11,214 nucleotides of DNA from JBBQKP01 sp038326995 (GCA_038326995.1 JBBQKP010000106.1:1-11214), one strand, 5' to 3'. Counted from the stretch's first letter, positions 1-7,177 are shown. The notes: generated by a model not told the origin, from the letters alone. A program made the numbers and translations.

Positions 1-770
1 GCGAGGGCGACTTGGTCGTTCGTGTCGCCGCGGCCGATGTTGAGGTAGAGCGAGCCGGGCTTAAACTTCGCCAGACGATCCGCGCTGAAAAAGTCTTTTG
101 TCGAACTGCTGGCGGGCAAAATGTTGATGACGATGTCGGCAGACGGCAAAAAGCGGTCGAGTTGGTCGATCGCATGACAGGGCACGCGTTCGTCGCCTCG
201 CGGGCTGCGCCGAAAGCCGATGACGTCGAGCTTGAACGGCTCGAGCAGCTCGACCAGACGCTTGCCGATCGTGCCCAGGCCGACGATCAGCACGCGCTGG
301 CGTTTGAGCAGCGTTGATCTGGCTCGAAGGCTGGCATAGTTCCAAGCGGCGCGACTTTGGTCGTGCGCCGCTTCGGGCAATCGCCGGGCCATCGCAAGCA
401 GCATGGCAAGGGCGTGCTGGGCGCAGGGTTCGTCGTATACCTGGCTTGAGTTGGTGATGAGGATGCCGCGTGAACCAATCGCCGAGCGAATTTCGGGTGT
501 GTCGTAACGCGTGTAGCCCGCGCTGGTGAGGTGAACCCATTTGAGAGAGGTCGATTCGATGATGTCGAGCGGATCGGGTTGGCCCAAGGCGATGTGGCAA
601 GCGTTCAAGAGGGCCGGGTCGCGCGAAGCGCCCGCGAGGTTGGATGCGTTGGCGAGGGCGGCGGGGATGATCTGGTCAGGCAGGGCGGCGCGAACGAGCA
701 AGTCATGGAGCGGAGTCGGATAAGGCTGGCCGCACCAGATGGAGGAGGATAATGAGGTTTCGGAAGGCAT
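1..770 (-). CDS. D-isomer-specific 2-hydroxyacid dehydrogenase (partial, C-terminus beyond window)
   Basis: I read this frame by hand from the ATG at 770-768; 256 codons are open to the window edge. Residues 164-169 are GLGTIG, the Rossmann dinucleotide-binding turn. Residues 115-130 (PCAQHALAMLLAMARR) match the conserved helix before it. Residues 213-248, from IVINILPAS to LNIGRG, match the family signature, and Arg247 is at the position of the substrate-binding catalytic Arg. The catalytic His and the C-terminal helix would lie past base 1. Family members are usually about 310-340 residues, so roughly a fifth is missing. They reduce 2-keto acids, or oxidise D-2-hydroxy acids, with NAD(P)H in the cytoplasm. 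The second beta strand ends in FRRS rather than an acidic residue, which suggests NADPH preference (inference). The substrate cannot be told. No clear ribosome binding site precedes the ATG, and the frame stays open upstream, so the start is provisional. It is transcribed away from infB. Confidence 0.88.
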   Translation of the reverse strand, partial: MPSETSLSSSIWCGQPYPTPLHDLLVRAALPDQIIPAALANASNLAGASRDPALLNACHIALGQPDPLDIIESTSLKWVHLTSAGYTRYDTPEIRSAIGSRGILITNSSQVYDEPCAQHALAMLLAMARRLPEAAHDQSRAAWNYASLRARSTLLKRQRVLIVGLGTIGKRLVELLEPFKLDVIGFRRSPRGDERVPCHAIDQLDRFLPSADIVINILPASSSTKDFFSADRLAKFKPGSLYLNIGRGDTNDQVAL

Positions 771-1173
771 CAGTAGACGATACGCCCGAAATCCAATAGT
801 TGACAGATGGCCCAACAAACAGCGACTCGCCAGCCATGGGGATTTCACCCATTTGAACATAAGCGCAAGATTGCCGCTTTATTCATTGCAACAAATCGGG
901 TACACTCTGATATCTGTCGCTCGGAAGAGCGTGTTCGCATGGATGCGACTCGCACGTCGGGCCGTTACTCACCCCGCTCGAATTGGTGAGGTAACATCAG
1001 CGAAGCCAACCGATTATTGGTGAGAATAGGTCTCATCAGCGTCATTCGGGGCATCGGACAGGTACTAACTTGGCGTCGGCTCGCGGAGCCTGCCCACTGG
1101 TACTGAACCTGCTCTTGAACACCACGGTGAGTGTTCCCGATCCAAGCGGTTTCAGGCCTAATCGGAGAAACGT
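771..1173. other. Divergent intergenic region upstream of infB
   Basis: This 403-base gap separates the leftward dehydrogenase gene from infB. Short open frames cross it but none resembles a protein I know. It should hold both divergent promoters. A TTGACA hexamer at 800-805 has no matching -10 box at normal spacing, and TACACT at 901-906 has only a poor -35 partner, so I name no promoter. Small perfect hairpins are TGAGA/TCTCA (1021-1035) and GGCTC/GAGCC (1078-1090). The stem at 1134-1169 is listed separately. Confidence 0.6.
1134..1169 (+). promoter_or_regulatory. Leader hairpin covering the infB ribosome binding site
   Basis: TTCCCGAT (1134-1141) pairs with ATCGGAGAA (1161-1169): eight base pairs with A1166 bulged, and a 19-base loop. 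The right arm contains the GGAG Shine-Dalgarno sequence, placed correctly for the TTG start at 1174. In RNA this would hide the ribosome binding site and could adjust IF2 synthesis. The pairing is seen directly; regulation is inference. A stem this short can arise by chance. Confidence 0.4.
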
Positions 1174-4100
1174 TTGGCTAAGACTCGAATCAGTGAACTC
1201 GCTAAGGAACTGGGCGTTACGTCTAAAGCGATCCTTGAAAAGCTCGGCATCGAAGGCTTTGCAGACCAGTACAACAAGCCGAGCCAGGGAATACCGCTGG
1301 GGCTCGCTGAAACTGCGCGCACAGAATGGTTCGTTCGCAGCAGCTCCATCGTCGCCACCGACGATGCCCAGGAGACCGATGTAGCGGATGCGGAGAAGGC
1401 AGACGGCATGTCTGCGTCTGAAGGCGGTTCCACCGCAACGCTCACCAAGCCCAAAATAACCAGTAAGATCGGCAAGAAGAAACCGGCCGGTTCGAAGTCT
1501 GCCTCAACCGACGCTTCGGCCGATGGTCAAAGTGACGGCCTGGCAGGTACAGAGGGCGACCTGGAGAGCGACGCCGTCGCAGCGTCTGCCGGTTCAGCCG
1601 TATCAGATCACGTTTCAGCCACACCGGGCGCAAAATTGGAGAAGGATTCAACTCCTTCGACTTCGACAGTCCATGAAGGCCACTCGCCGGTCGTCGAAAT
1701 TGATCAACCGGCGGCGTCACCGGCAATTTCAGCGGCAAGTTCAGCGGGAACGATTTCGGGTGACACATCGCACCCGCCTGGTGCTTCGCCCGCTCAGCCG
1801 ACTGAAATTCATGCGCCCGCGAACCAGGCAGCCGTGCAATCGAACTTAGTCGATCTTGATTCGAGTAGCGGCGCAAGCGGTGGAGCGGCTGCGACAGGCC
1901 CCGCGTCTGAAGTCGTCTCACCAACTATATCAAATCCTGTCTCGGCTCCGACGGGCCCGGTGTCGCTCAATCGCGGCACGCGTCCGGCCGTCACCCTCCC
2001 CGCAGGGACCAACCCGACTGCAGGTGGGCAGGGAATGGGAACTGGAGGAGGCAGGGGCGGAGTACCGGCACCGCAGATGAGGCCGACGATCTCGCTCGAC
2101 AGTCGCGCGTCGCGACCGAGCGTCACGCCCGCGCCACAGCTTGTTGCCTTGGAAAAAACCGTCATGAAAGGCCCGAGGCTGGTTCGAGAAGAAAAGCCCG
2201 ACATGGTCCCAACGCCAAGGCCCAGGATGCGTCCTGATGGTTCTGGCGGCGGCGTTTCAGGTCCGGGCAGACCCGGCGCACCGGGTGTAGCGCGGCCGCC
2301 GATTGGTGGGCGTGGAGTTCGTGCCGTCGGCACGGTCGATGCACCCCCGAGCGGGACGGAAGAGACCGAAGAGCAGCGCAAGAAGAAGGCCGCCACAGCG
2401 GTCCGAGGTCGCCGCGATCTCGACGGCCGACGCGGCGAGGCAGAAGCCAAGCTGCGCGAATTCACCGAGGCCGATCTGATTGAACGCGCCGACCGACTTC
2501 GCTCGGCCGCGGTGTACCGATCGGGCATGGACTCGCACCTGCGCAAGTCGGGGCGAATGGGTCAGGGTCAGGCCGCGCGTACCGCCGCTCAGACCGGCGA
2601 GCCGATCGAAATCTCCGAGCCGATCACCATCCGAACCCTCAGCTCGTCACTCGGCGTGAAATCGACCGACATCATGGCCCGGCTGATGAAGCAGAAAATC
2701 TTCGCCACCGTCAACCAGGCGCTCGACACCGCGACAGCACAGATGATCGGCTTGGAGTTCGGCGTCGAAGTCATCGTCAAGCCCGCGCCCACACTCGAAG
2801 AACAGTTGATCTCCGAATTCGGGGCCTTCAATAGTTCAGACGCATCCAAGCTCACGCCGCGATCGCCCGTCGTGACCATTCTGGGCCACGTCGATCACGG
2901 CAAGACAAGTCTGCTGGATAAAATCCGCTCGTCGAACGTCGCCGCGGGTGAAGCCGGCGGCATCACGCAGCACATCGCCGCGTTCAGCGTCGCGATCGAT
3001 CGCGGCGGGGAAAAGAAGCGCGTCACCTTCATCGACACCCCGGGCCACCAGGCCTTCACCGCCATGCGTGCCCGCGGTGCGAACATGACCGACGTCGTCG
3101 TGCTGGTGATCGACGCCGCCCAGGGTATTCAGCCCCAGACTGTCGAATCGATCAACCACGCCCGCGCGGCCGGCGTGCCCATCGTCGTCGCGATGAACAA
3201 GATCGATCTCCCCGAAGCAAGCCCCGACAAAATCCTCGGCCAGCTCGCCGCCAACGATCTCAACCCCGTCGAGTGGGGCGGTCAGGTCGAAGTCATCCGC
3301 ACCTCCGCCCGCACGGGCGTGGGCATCGAAGACCTCATCGAAATTCTCGATCTTCAAGCTGAAATTCTCGAACTCAAGGCCGACGCGTCGGCACCCGCTC
3401 GCGGTATCGTCGTCGAAGCGCGAATCGACCCGGGTCTGGGTTCCGTCGCGACTGTGCTGGTTCAGAACGGCACGCTCAAACTCGGCGACGTCATCCTTGC
3501 GGGCGGCGGCTACGGACGAGTGCGTCAGCTCGTCGACAGCTACGGCAAGACCATGAAATCTGCCGGGCCCAGCACACCCGTACTCGTTTCCGGCTTCGGT
3601 CAGATTCCTGCCGCGGGCGATAAATTCTTCTGCATCGACGACCTCGACCGTGCTAAATCCATCGCGGCAGAGCGTCAACTGCTATCGCGCCAGACCGATC
3701 TTGCGGTATCCAACCGCGTTTCGCTCGACAGCCTTTTTGCAGCAAGTCGCGACGAGAAGATCAAGACGATCAATCTCATCATCAAGGCCGACGTACAGGG
3801 CTCGATGGAGACGCTGCAAAAGACGATCACCGACCAGAATACCGACGAAGTGCGTGTGAAGGTCATCCACGCGGCCGTCGGTGCGATCAACGAGAGCGAC
3901 GTCGAACTCGCCACCGCGAGCGAGGCGGTCATCATCGGCTTCCATGTCGTGCCCGATGAAAAAGCCCAGTCGCTCGCCGAAGCTCGACACGTCGAAGTTC
4001 GCACGTACCGCGTGATCTATGAAATCTTCGACGACCTGAAGAAGGCGATGAGCGGCATGCTCGCGCCCGAAGTACGAGAGAAGCACCACGGCTGGGTCGA

Positions 4101-4377
4101 AGTCCGCGAAGTGTTCAAGGTCAGCCGCGTCGGCAACGTCGCGGGCTGCTACGTCACCGAAGGCCACATCTCACGAGGCAGCAAGGTCCGCCTCGTGCGA
4201 GACGGAATCGTCGTCAACGAAGGCATGTCGATCGACACGCTTCGCCGAATCAAGGAAGACGTCAAGGAAGTCAAGATGGGCTTCGAATGCGGCATCAAGG
4301 TCGCCAATTTCGACGACATCAAGAAGGGCGACAAACTCGAAGCCTACATCCGCGAGGAGTTCAAACGCACTCTCTAA
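1174..4377 (+). CDS. infB: Translation initiation factor IF-2
   Basis: IF-2 is the GTPase that brings fMet-tRNA to the 30S subunit and promotes 50S joining. The start is TTG at 1174, preceded by GGAG; the N-terminus MAKTRISELAKELGV is a typical IF2_N helix bundle (about residues 1-50). A disordered Ser/Ala/Pro/Gly-rich linker spans about 55-390, followed by a charged helical stretch to about 450. A second IF2_N-like domain lies at about 476-535. The G domain has G1 GHVDHGKT at 571-578, GEAGGITQHI after it, G3 DTPGH at 621-625, G4 NKID at 675-678 and the SAR of G5 at 711-713. Beta-barrel domain II, domain III (ADVQGSMETL) and the fMet-tRNA-binding C2 domain with the conserved ECG follow. At 1067 residues it is longer than E. 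coli IF2 (890), because of the linker. It heads the ylxP-rbfA cluster; nusA and rimP are not upstream. Confidence 0.98.
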   Translation: MAKTRISELAKELGVTSKAILEKLGIEGFADQYNKPSQGIPLGLAETARTEWFVRSSSIVATDDAQETDVADAEKADGMSASEGGSTATLTKPKITSKIGKKKPAGSKSASTDASADGQSDGLAGTEGDLESDAVAASAGSAVSDHVSATPGAKLEKDSTPSTSTVHEGHSPVVEIDQPAASPAISAASSAGTISGDTSHPPGASPAQPTEIHAPANQAAVQSNLVDLDSSSGASGGAAATGPASEVVSPTISNPVSAPTGPVSLNRGTRPAVTLPAGTNPTAGGQGMGTGGGRGGVPAPQMRPTISLDSRASRPSVTPAPQLVALEKTVMKGPRLVREEKPDMVPTPRPRMRPDGSGGGVSGPGRPGAPGVARPPIGGRGVRAVGTVDAPPSGTEETEEQRKKKAATAVRGRRDLDGRRGEAEAKLREFTEADLIERADRLRSAAVYRSGMDSHLRKSGRMGQGQAARTAAQTGEPIEISEPITIRTLSSSLGVKSTDIMARLMKQKIFATVNQALDTATAQMIGLEFGVEVIVKPAPTLEEQLISEFGAFNSSDASKLTPRSPVVTILGHVDHGKTSLLDKIRSSNVAAGEAGGITQHIAAFSVAIDRGGEKKRVTFIDTPGHQAFTAMRARGANMTDVVVLVIDAAQGIQPQTVESINHARAAGVPIVVAMNKIDLPEASPDKILGQLAANDLNPVEWGGQVEVIRTSARTGVGIEDLIEILDLQAEILELKADASAPARGIVVEARIDPGLGSVATVLVQNGTLKLGDVILAGGGYGRVRQLVDSYGKTMKSAGPSTPVLVSGFGQIPAAGDKFFCIDDLDRAKSIAAERQLLSRQTDLAVSNRVSLDSLFAASRDEKIKTINLIIKADVQGSMETLQKTITDQNTDEVRVKVIHAAVGAINESDVELATASEAVIIGFHVVPDEKAQSLAEARHVEVRTYRVIYEIFDDLKKAMSGMLAPEVREKHHGWVEVREVFKVSRVGNVAGCYVTEGHISRGSKVRLVRDGIVVNEGMSIDTLRRIKEDVKEVKMGFECGIKVANFDDIKKGDKLEAYIREEFKRTL

Positions 4378-4451
4378 TCTGCCCGCACTAACTGTTGACC
4401 TCACCTTTCTAAAAGAGCCCGCTTTGCAATCAAGGCGACTCTCCAAGTCTC

Positions 4452-4733
4452 ATGAACGTTGGAATACTCAGCCTGACACTCGATGTCGGCGACGCGATGA
4501 CGCTGAAGGACAAACGGCGATTGGTCAAAAGTCTGAAAGACCGGCTAAGCCACCGATTCAATATATCTGTGGCAGAGGTCGGGTCTCTCGACCGAATCCG
4601 CACCGCCGAGCTCGGGGTGGCCATGGTCAGCAACGACGTGCAGCACGTAAGTGCGGCGTTGTCACAGGTCGTGAACTATGTTCAGAACGACAGTGAACTC
4701 GTCCTGGAACATTATTCGATCGAGGTGGTGTGA
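4452..4733 (+). CDS. ylxP: DUF503 family protein (YlxP-like)
   Basis: This 93-residue protein begins MNVGILSLTLDV and continues with SLKDKRRLVKSL-like sequence (here TLKDKRRLVKSLKDRL at 17-32), the signature of DUF503/YlxP. The middle has FNISVAEVG and the end is HYSIEVV, both typical, and the length is normal for a full member. The family has a small ferredoxin-like alpha/beta fold. In Bacillus-type genomes ylxP lies between infB and rbfA, exactly as here, which strongly supports the name. A role in ribosome assembly or RNA binding has been suggested, but I would not assign a definite activity. The gap from infB is 74 bases and holds no clear terminator, so co-transcription is likely. No good Shine-Dalgarno sequence lies close to the ATG. 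Confidence 0.9.
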   Translation: MNVGILSLTLDVGDAMTLKDKRRLVKSLKDRLSHRFNISVAEVGSLDRIRTAELGVAMVSNDVQHVSAALSQVVNYVQNDSELVLEHYSIEVV

Positions 4734-4823
4734 GACGTTACTTTCTCAGGTCCATCGACATTCCCAAGCACCACTCGCATATAGTTCATCGTATCACGCT
4801 CATACCAATCAACTGTCCCCACC

Positions 4824-5270
4824 ATGACCCGCCGCCACGAAAGACTCTCTTCGATCATCCAGCGAGAAATCGCGACGGTCATCATGCGCGAAATGTCCGA
4901 CCCGCGCATTGGCCCGATTTATCCGTCGGTCAACAGCGTAAAGTTGTCGGATGACATCTCGACCGCCGACGTGTATGTGTCGATCATGGGCACGCCTGGA
5001 CAGCGCACGGCGGCGCTTGCGGCGTTGCAAAGCGCATCGGGAATGATGCGAAGTCACCTCGCCAAGGCAATGGAGATACGCCAAGTCCCGGCCGTCCGGT
5101 TTCATATCGATCAAGGCGCGATCAAAGAGGTCGAAATGATCGAGCTGCTTAAGAAAATCGAGGACGAAAGACTCGAAGCAGAAGCCCGAGCGATGGCGCA
5201 AACCAGTAACAGTGCCGACAACAGTGCCGACAGCACAACTGCCAGCAACACGCAGGATCCGAAAGAATGA
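4824..5270 (+). CDS. rbfA: Ribosome-binding factor A
   Basis: RbfA binds the immature 30S subunit and helps 16S rRNA 5'-end maturation, particularly in the cold. The start MTRRHERLSSIIQREIATVI is typical, followed by DPRIGPIYPSVNSVKLSDD and the A-D-V-Y-V-S strand of the KH-like fold. The helix with LRSHL-like sequence (here MMRSHLAKAMEIRQVP) and the strand VRFHIDQ come next. The core ends near residue 115. A polar tail of about 30 residues rich in Ser, Asn, Ala and Asp follows, partly built from a repeated AACAGTGCCGAC unit near 5209-5232. Total length is 148 residues, slightly above the usual 110-130. It lies 90 bases after ylxP and its TGA overlaps the next gene's ATG (ATGA at 5267-5270), indicating translational coupling. 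No obvious Shine-Dalgarno sequence. Confidence 0.95.
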   Translation: MTRRHERLSSIIQREIATVIMREMSDPRIGPIYPSVNSVKLSDDISTADVYVSIMGTPGQRTAALAALQSASGMMRSHLAKAMEIRQVPAVRFHIDQGAIKEVEMIELLKKIEDERLEAEARAMAQTSNSADNSADSTTASNTQDPKE

Positions 5271-5899
5271 AGAACGCCTCCAAACACGCCGACACGCTCA
5301 AAACGTTGTACAAAACGTTGTCCAAGCAGTTCGAAGTGGCCGATCGTCCAAAGCTCGACCCGTTTCGCGCCGTGGTCATCGGTGCGCTAAGTGAAGACAT
5401 GACCGACGACCGCGTGGAAGGTGCGATGGAAGTGTTCGGCCGCGAGTTTGTGGATCTAAACGAGCTTCGCGTCGCGACAGAGCTCGAAGTCGGTGAACTC
5501 GTGGGCGATGACTTCCCCGACATCGTCGAGCGCGCCGCCATCGTGCGACAAGTTCTCCACGGCATTTTCGACAAAGAACACGCGATGAAGCTGGACCGCG
5601 TCAATCAGCTCAAGAGCAAGGAAATTCGCCAGTATTTTCGCGAGCTTCCGAATATCACGCCCTATGTTGAAGGGTACGTGATGCAGACCGCATACGAAGT
5701 CCCGGCCGTGCCGATTGATCAGACAATGGTCGATCTGCTCGTTGAAGAGCAAGTCATCGAACACGGAACCAATACCGAAGACGCGCAGAAGTTTGTCGAA
5801 GCCCACCTCAAGGCCGATGACACCTGGCCCTTTTTCTACGTCGTCCGCGCCGCCGCCGCAAAGCGCGTCGCAAAGCTCAAAGCCAAAGTAAAGAAGTAA
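5267..5899 (+). CDS. Endonuclease III-like HhH-GPD fold protein lacking catalytic lysine
   Basis: I place this 210-residue protein, by motif spacing, in the helix-hairpin-helix GPD superfamily of base-excision glycosylases. DPFRAVVIGALSEDMTD at 31-47 matches the N-terminal helix of endonuclease III (NPFELLIAVLLSAQATD in E. coli). LPNITPYVEGYVMQTAYEVP at 127-146 matches LPGVGRKTANVVLNTAFGWP without a gap. The catalytic Asp is kept (Asp151 in VPIDQT), but the catalytic Lys is replaced by Tyr133 and the hairpin glycines are gone. There is no C-terminal four-cysteine cluster. The C-terminus is basic (KRVAKLKAKVKK). It is therefore unlikely to be an active bifunctional glycosylase/lyase; a structural or nucleic-acid-binding role is inference. 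It overlaps rbfA by 4 bases, tying it to the translation operon. The superfamily match is by eye, so it may be a more distant all-helical fold. Confidence 0.75.
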   Translation: MKNASKHADTLKTLYKTLSKQFEVADRPKLDPFRAVVIGALSEDMTDDRVEGAMEVFGREFVDLNELRVATELEVGELVGDDFPDIVERAAIVRQVLHGIFDKEHAMKLDRVNQLKSKEIRQYFRELPNITPYVEGYVMQTAYEVPAVPIDQTMVDLLVEEQVIEHGTNTEDAQKFVEAHLKADDTWPFFYVVRAAAAKRVAKLKAKVKK

Positions 5900-5909
5900 A
5901 TTCGAAAAA

Positions 5910-6752
5910 ATGAACACCACCATGCAACAGGGAATCATCCTCACAGTCGTCGTCGGCACCGTTTTGCTTTTCATGACGGTCGTCGGCTCGTGTACCACAA
6001 TCGAGCCCGGCCATCGCGGCGTGCGCATCACGCTGGGTAAAACCACGCCTGAAGCACTCTCTGAAGGCGTCGCCTTCAAGTGGCCGTTCGGGGTCAGCCG
6101 CATCGAGCAGGTGAGCATCAGGCAGGAAACGCAAAGCGGCAAGACCTCGTGTTTCAGCAAGGATCAACAGACCATCGTGGTTGATTATGCCGTGATGTTC
6201 CGTCTCGCGCCCGACAAAGTCGTGGACTTGTTCCAGAATTATGCTGGCGATCCGTTCGAGTCGCTCATCAGGCCGCGTCTGGAAGAAGCGCTCAAGCAGA
6301 CGACTGCCAAATTCGCCGCCGATCAGTTGGCGCAAAGTCGTGCGGAGGCTCGTTCTGAAACCCTCAAGAAGCTCCAGGACGATCTTGCGGGACTGATCGA
6401 GATCGTCGATTTCAGCTTGACGAATATCGACTTGTCGGACGAAGTGGAGAAGAAGATCGAAGAGAAGATGGTCGCCGAGCAGGACGCGAAGAAGGCCGAG
6501 TTCGAAAAAATGCGTCAGTCGATCCAGAACCAGATCACGGTAGAGCGTGCGACAGCCGAGGCCGAGAGCGCTAAAATTCTCGGCGAGTCGCTGGTCAATA
6601 ACCCGCTCGTGCTTCAGATGGAAATCATCAAAAAGTGGAACGGCGTCTCGCCGACAGTCGTCGTCCTGGGCGACACACAGCAAGGCTCCACTCCCATCAT
6701 CCTGCCGATCACGCCGTCGCTGACTCCTCCCAGGCCCGCGCCCAGGCCGTAG
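5910..6752 (+). CDS. SPFH/Band 7 (prohibitin-like) membrane protein
   Basis: One hydrophobic segment at about residues 8-27 anchors this 280-residue protein. The SPFH/prohibitin pattern follows: IEPGHRGVRITLGKTTPEAL (31-50), EGVAFKWPF (52-60), the QTIVVDYAVMFRL strand (87-99) and LIRPRLEEALKQTTAKF (119-135). A charged coiled coil spans about 176-228, with the A-E-A-E-S heptads usual in the family. The end has LQMEIIKKWNGVSP and a Pro-rich tail. Relatives form large membrane-bound rings and are linked to protease control or membrane domains; no specific partner is visible here. VGSC ending at Cys28 resembles a lipobox, but the segment before it lacks a basic residue, so lipidation is doubtful. 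The start is 10 bases after the preceding gene, suggesting the same transcript. ATG at 5922 is an alternative start. Confidence 0.9.
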   Translation: MNTTMQQGIILTVVVGTVLLFMTVVGSCTTIEPGHRGVRITLGKTTPEALSEGVAFKWPFGVSRIEQVSIRQETQSGKTSCFSKDQQTIVVDYAVMFRLAPDKVVDLFQNYAGDPFESLIRPRLEEALKQTTAKFAADQLAQSRAEARSETLKKLQDDLAGLIEIVDFSLTNIDLSDEVEKKIEEKMVAEQDAKKAEFEKMRQSIQNQITVERATAEAESAKILGESLVNNPLVLQMEIIKKWNGVSPTVVVLGDTQQGSTPIILPITPSLTPPRPAPRP

Positions 6753-6811
6753 CGTACTGGTAAACACTGCTTCACTAAGCCAAATTCACAATCACCACTT
6801 ATGTCAACCAT

Positions 6812-6841
6812 AAGGATCGCACTGTAAAGGATCGCACTGTA
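6812..6841. repeat. Perfect 15-bp tandem duplication
   Basis: AAGGATCGCACTGTA occurs twice back to back, at 6812-6826 and 6827-6841, without a mismatch. It lies 60 bases after the SPFH stop codon. It may be a recent slippage duplication or a pair of direct operator sites. Confidence 0.9.
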
Positions 6842-6896
6842 AAAACGATGAAGAAACCCTAAGTTGTTAATGAAAGATTCTGAATAATCGAACTAC

Positions 6897-6946
6897 GCCA
6901 GCCGAGTATGGACCACCTGAAAAGTCCGAAGTCTGGCCCGGCTGGC
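6897..6946. repeat. 8-bp GC-rich inverted repeat
   Basis: GCCAGCCG (6897-6904) and CGGCTGGC (6939-6946) are perfect inverted copies enclosing 34 bases. Inside the loop GGAC and GTCC could make a minor stem. A pyrimidine-rich stretch follows (ACTTTCTTT at 6952-6960), so it might act as a weak terminator for the operon to the left. The long loop makes that uncertain. Confidence 0.5.
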
Positions 6947-6957
6947 AAGCCACTTTC

Positions 6958-7031
6958 TTTAGGCCTTGGTTTTGTGAATGTCCTGACGCAATCAAACCGA
7001 TTGTGCTTGGACATTTTGATCCAAGGCTAAG
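6958..7031 (+). ncRNA. Candidate structured RNA: three stacked 7-bp helices
   Basis: Three nested inverted repeats form one long rod. The outer helix is GCCTTGG (6963-6969) with CCAAGGC (7021-7027), extended past a bulged G6962 by A6961-T7028, T6960-A7029 and T6959-A7030. The middle helix is AATGTCC (6977-6983) with GGACATT (7009-7015). The inner helix is CGCAATC (6987-6993) with GATTGTG (6999-7005), including one G-U pair, closed by loop AAACC. A symmetric 3x3 internal loop separates inner from middle; a 7/5 loop separates middle from outer. Such consistent nesting argues for selected structure. Strand is uncertain: plus is chosen because the downstream helicase gene is plus. It could be a leader element, a small RNA or a palindromic mobile repeat. 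Confidence 0.5.
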
Positions 7032-7129
7032 AACGCCCGACCGAAAGTTCGAAAAAACCTCAGATTTCTTTCAACGCGAGTTGATTCTCAATAGTCGATA
7101 GTAGCCACGACGTTGATATTTCCGATTCG

Positions 7130-7177
7130 CACCCGACCCGTCATCCGACGTGTCACCCGACCCGTCACCCGACCCGT
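7130..7177. repeat. Four tandem 12-bp units
   Basis: CACCCGACCCGT stands at 7130-7141, 7154-7165 and 7166-7177. A degenerate copy, CATCCGACGTGT, fills 7142-7153. The array is exactly 48 bp and ends 67 bases before the helicase ATG. The unit is a multiple of three and in frame with the helicase, but the peptide it would encode (repeats of TRPV) does not look like part of that family. Confidence 0.85.

Noticed and set aside
61..600. 179-codon minus-strand open frame
   Set aside because: It is Arg/Pro-rich and in a different frame from the dehydrogenase, which is clearly readable on the same strand.
800..805. TTGACA as a -35 promoter box
   Set aside because: At 17-base spacing the sequence is CGACTC, which does not resemble a -10 box.
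739..1023. 94-codon plus-strand open frame across the divergent intergenic region
   Set aside because: Its start overlaps the dehydrogenase 5' end, it has no recognisable motif, and codon choice does not match the neighbours.
2836..3678. 280-codon minus-strand open frame
   Set aside because: It lies entirely antisense to the IF2 G domain and its composition reflects the strong codon bias of infB; no family resemblance.
5877..6767. 296-codon minus-strand open frame
   Set aside because: It is the antisense shadow of the SPFH gene, whose motifs are clear on the plus strand.
6864..6888. TTGTTA and AATAAT as a promoter for the helicase leader
   Set aside because: The spacing is only 13 bases, too short for a normal sigma-70 type promoter.
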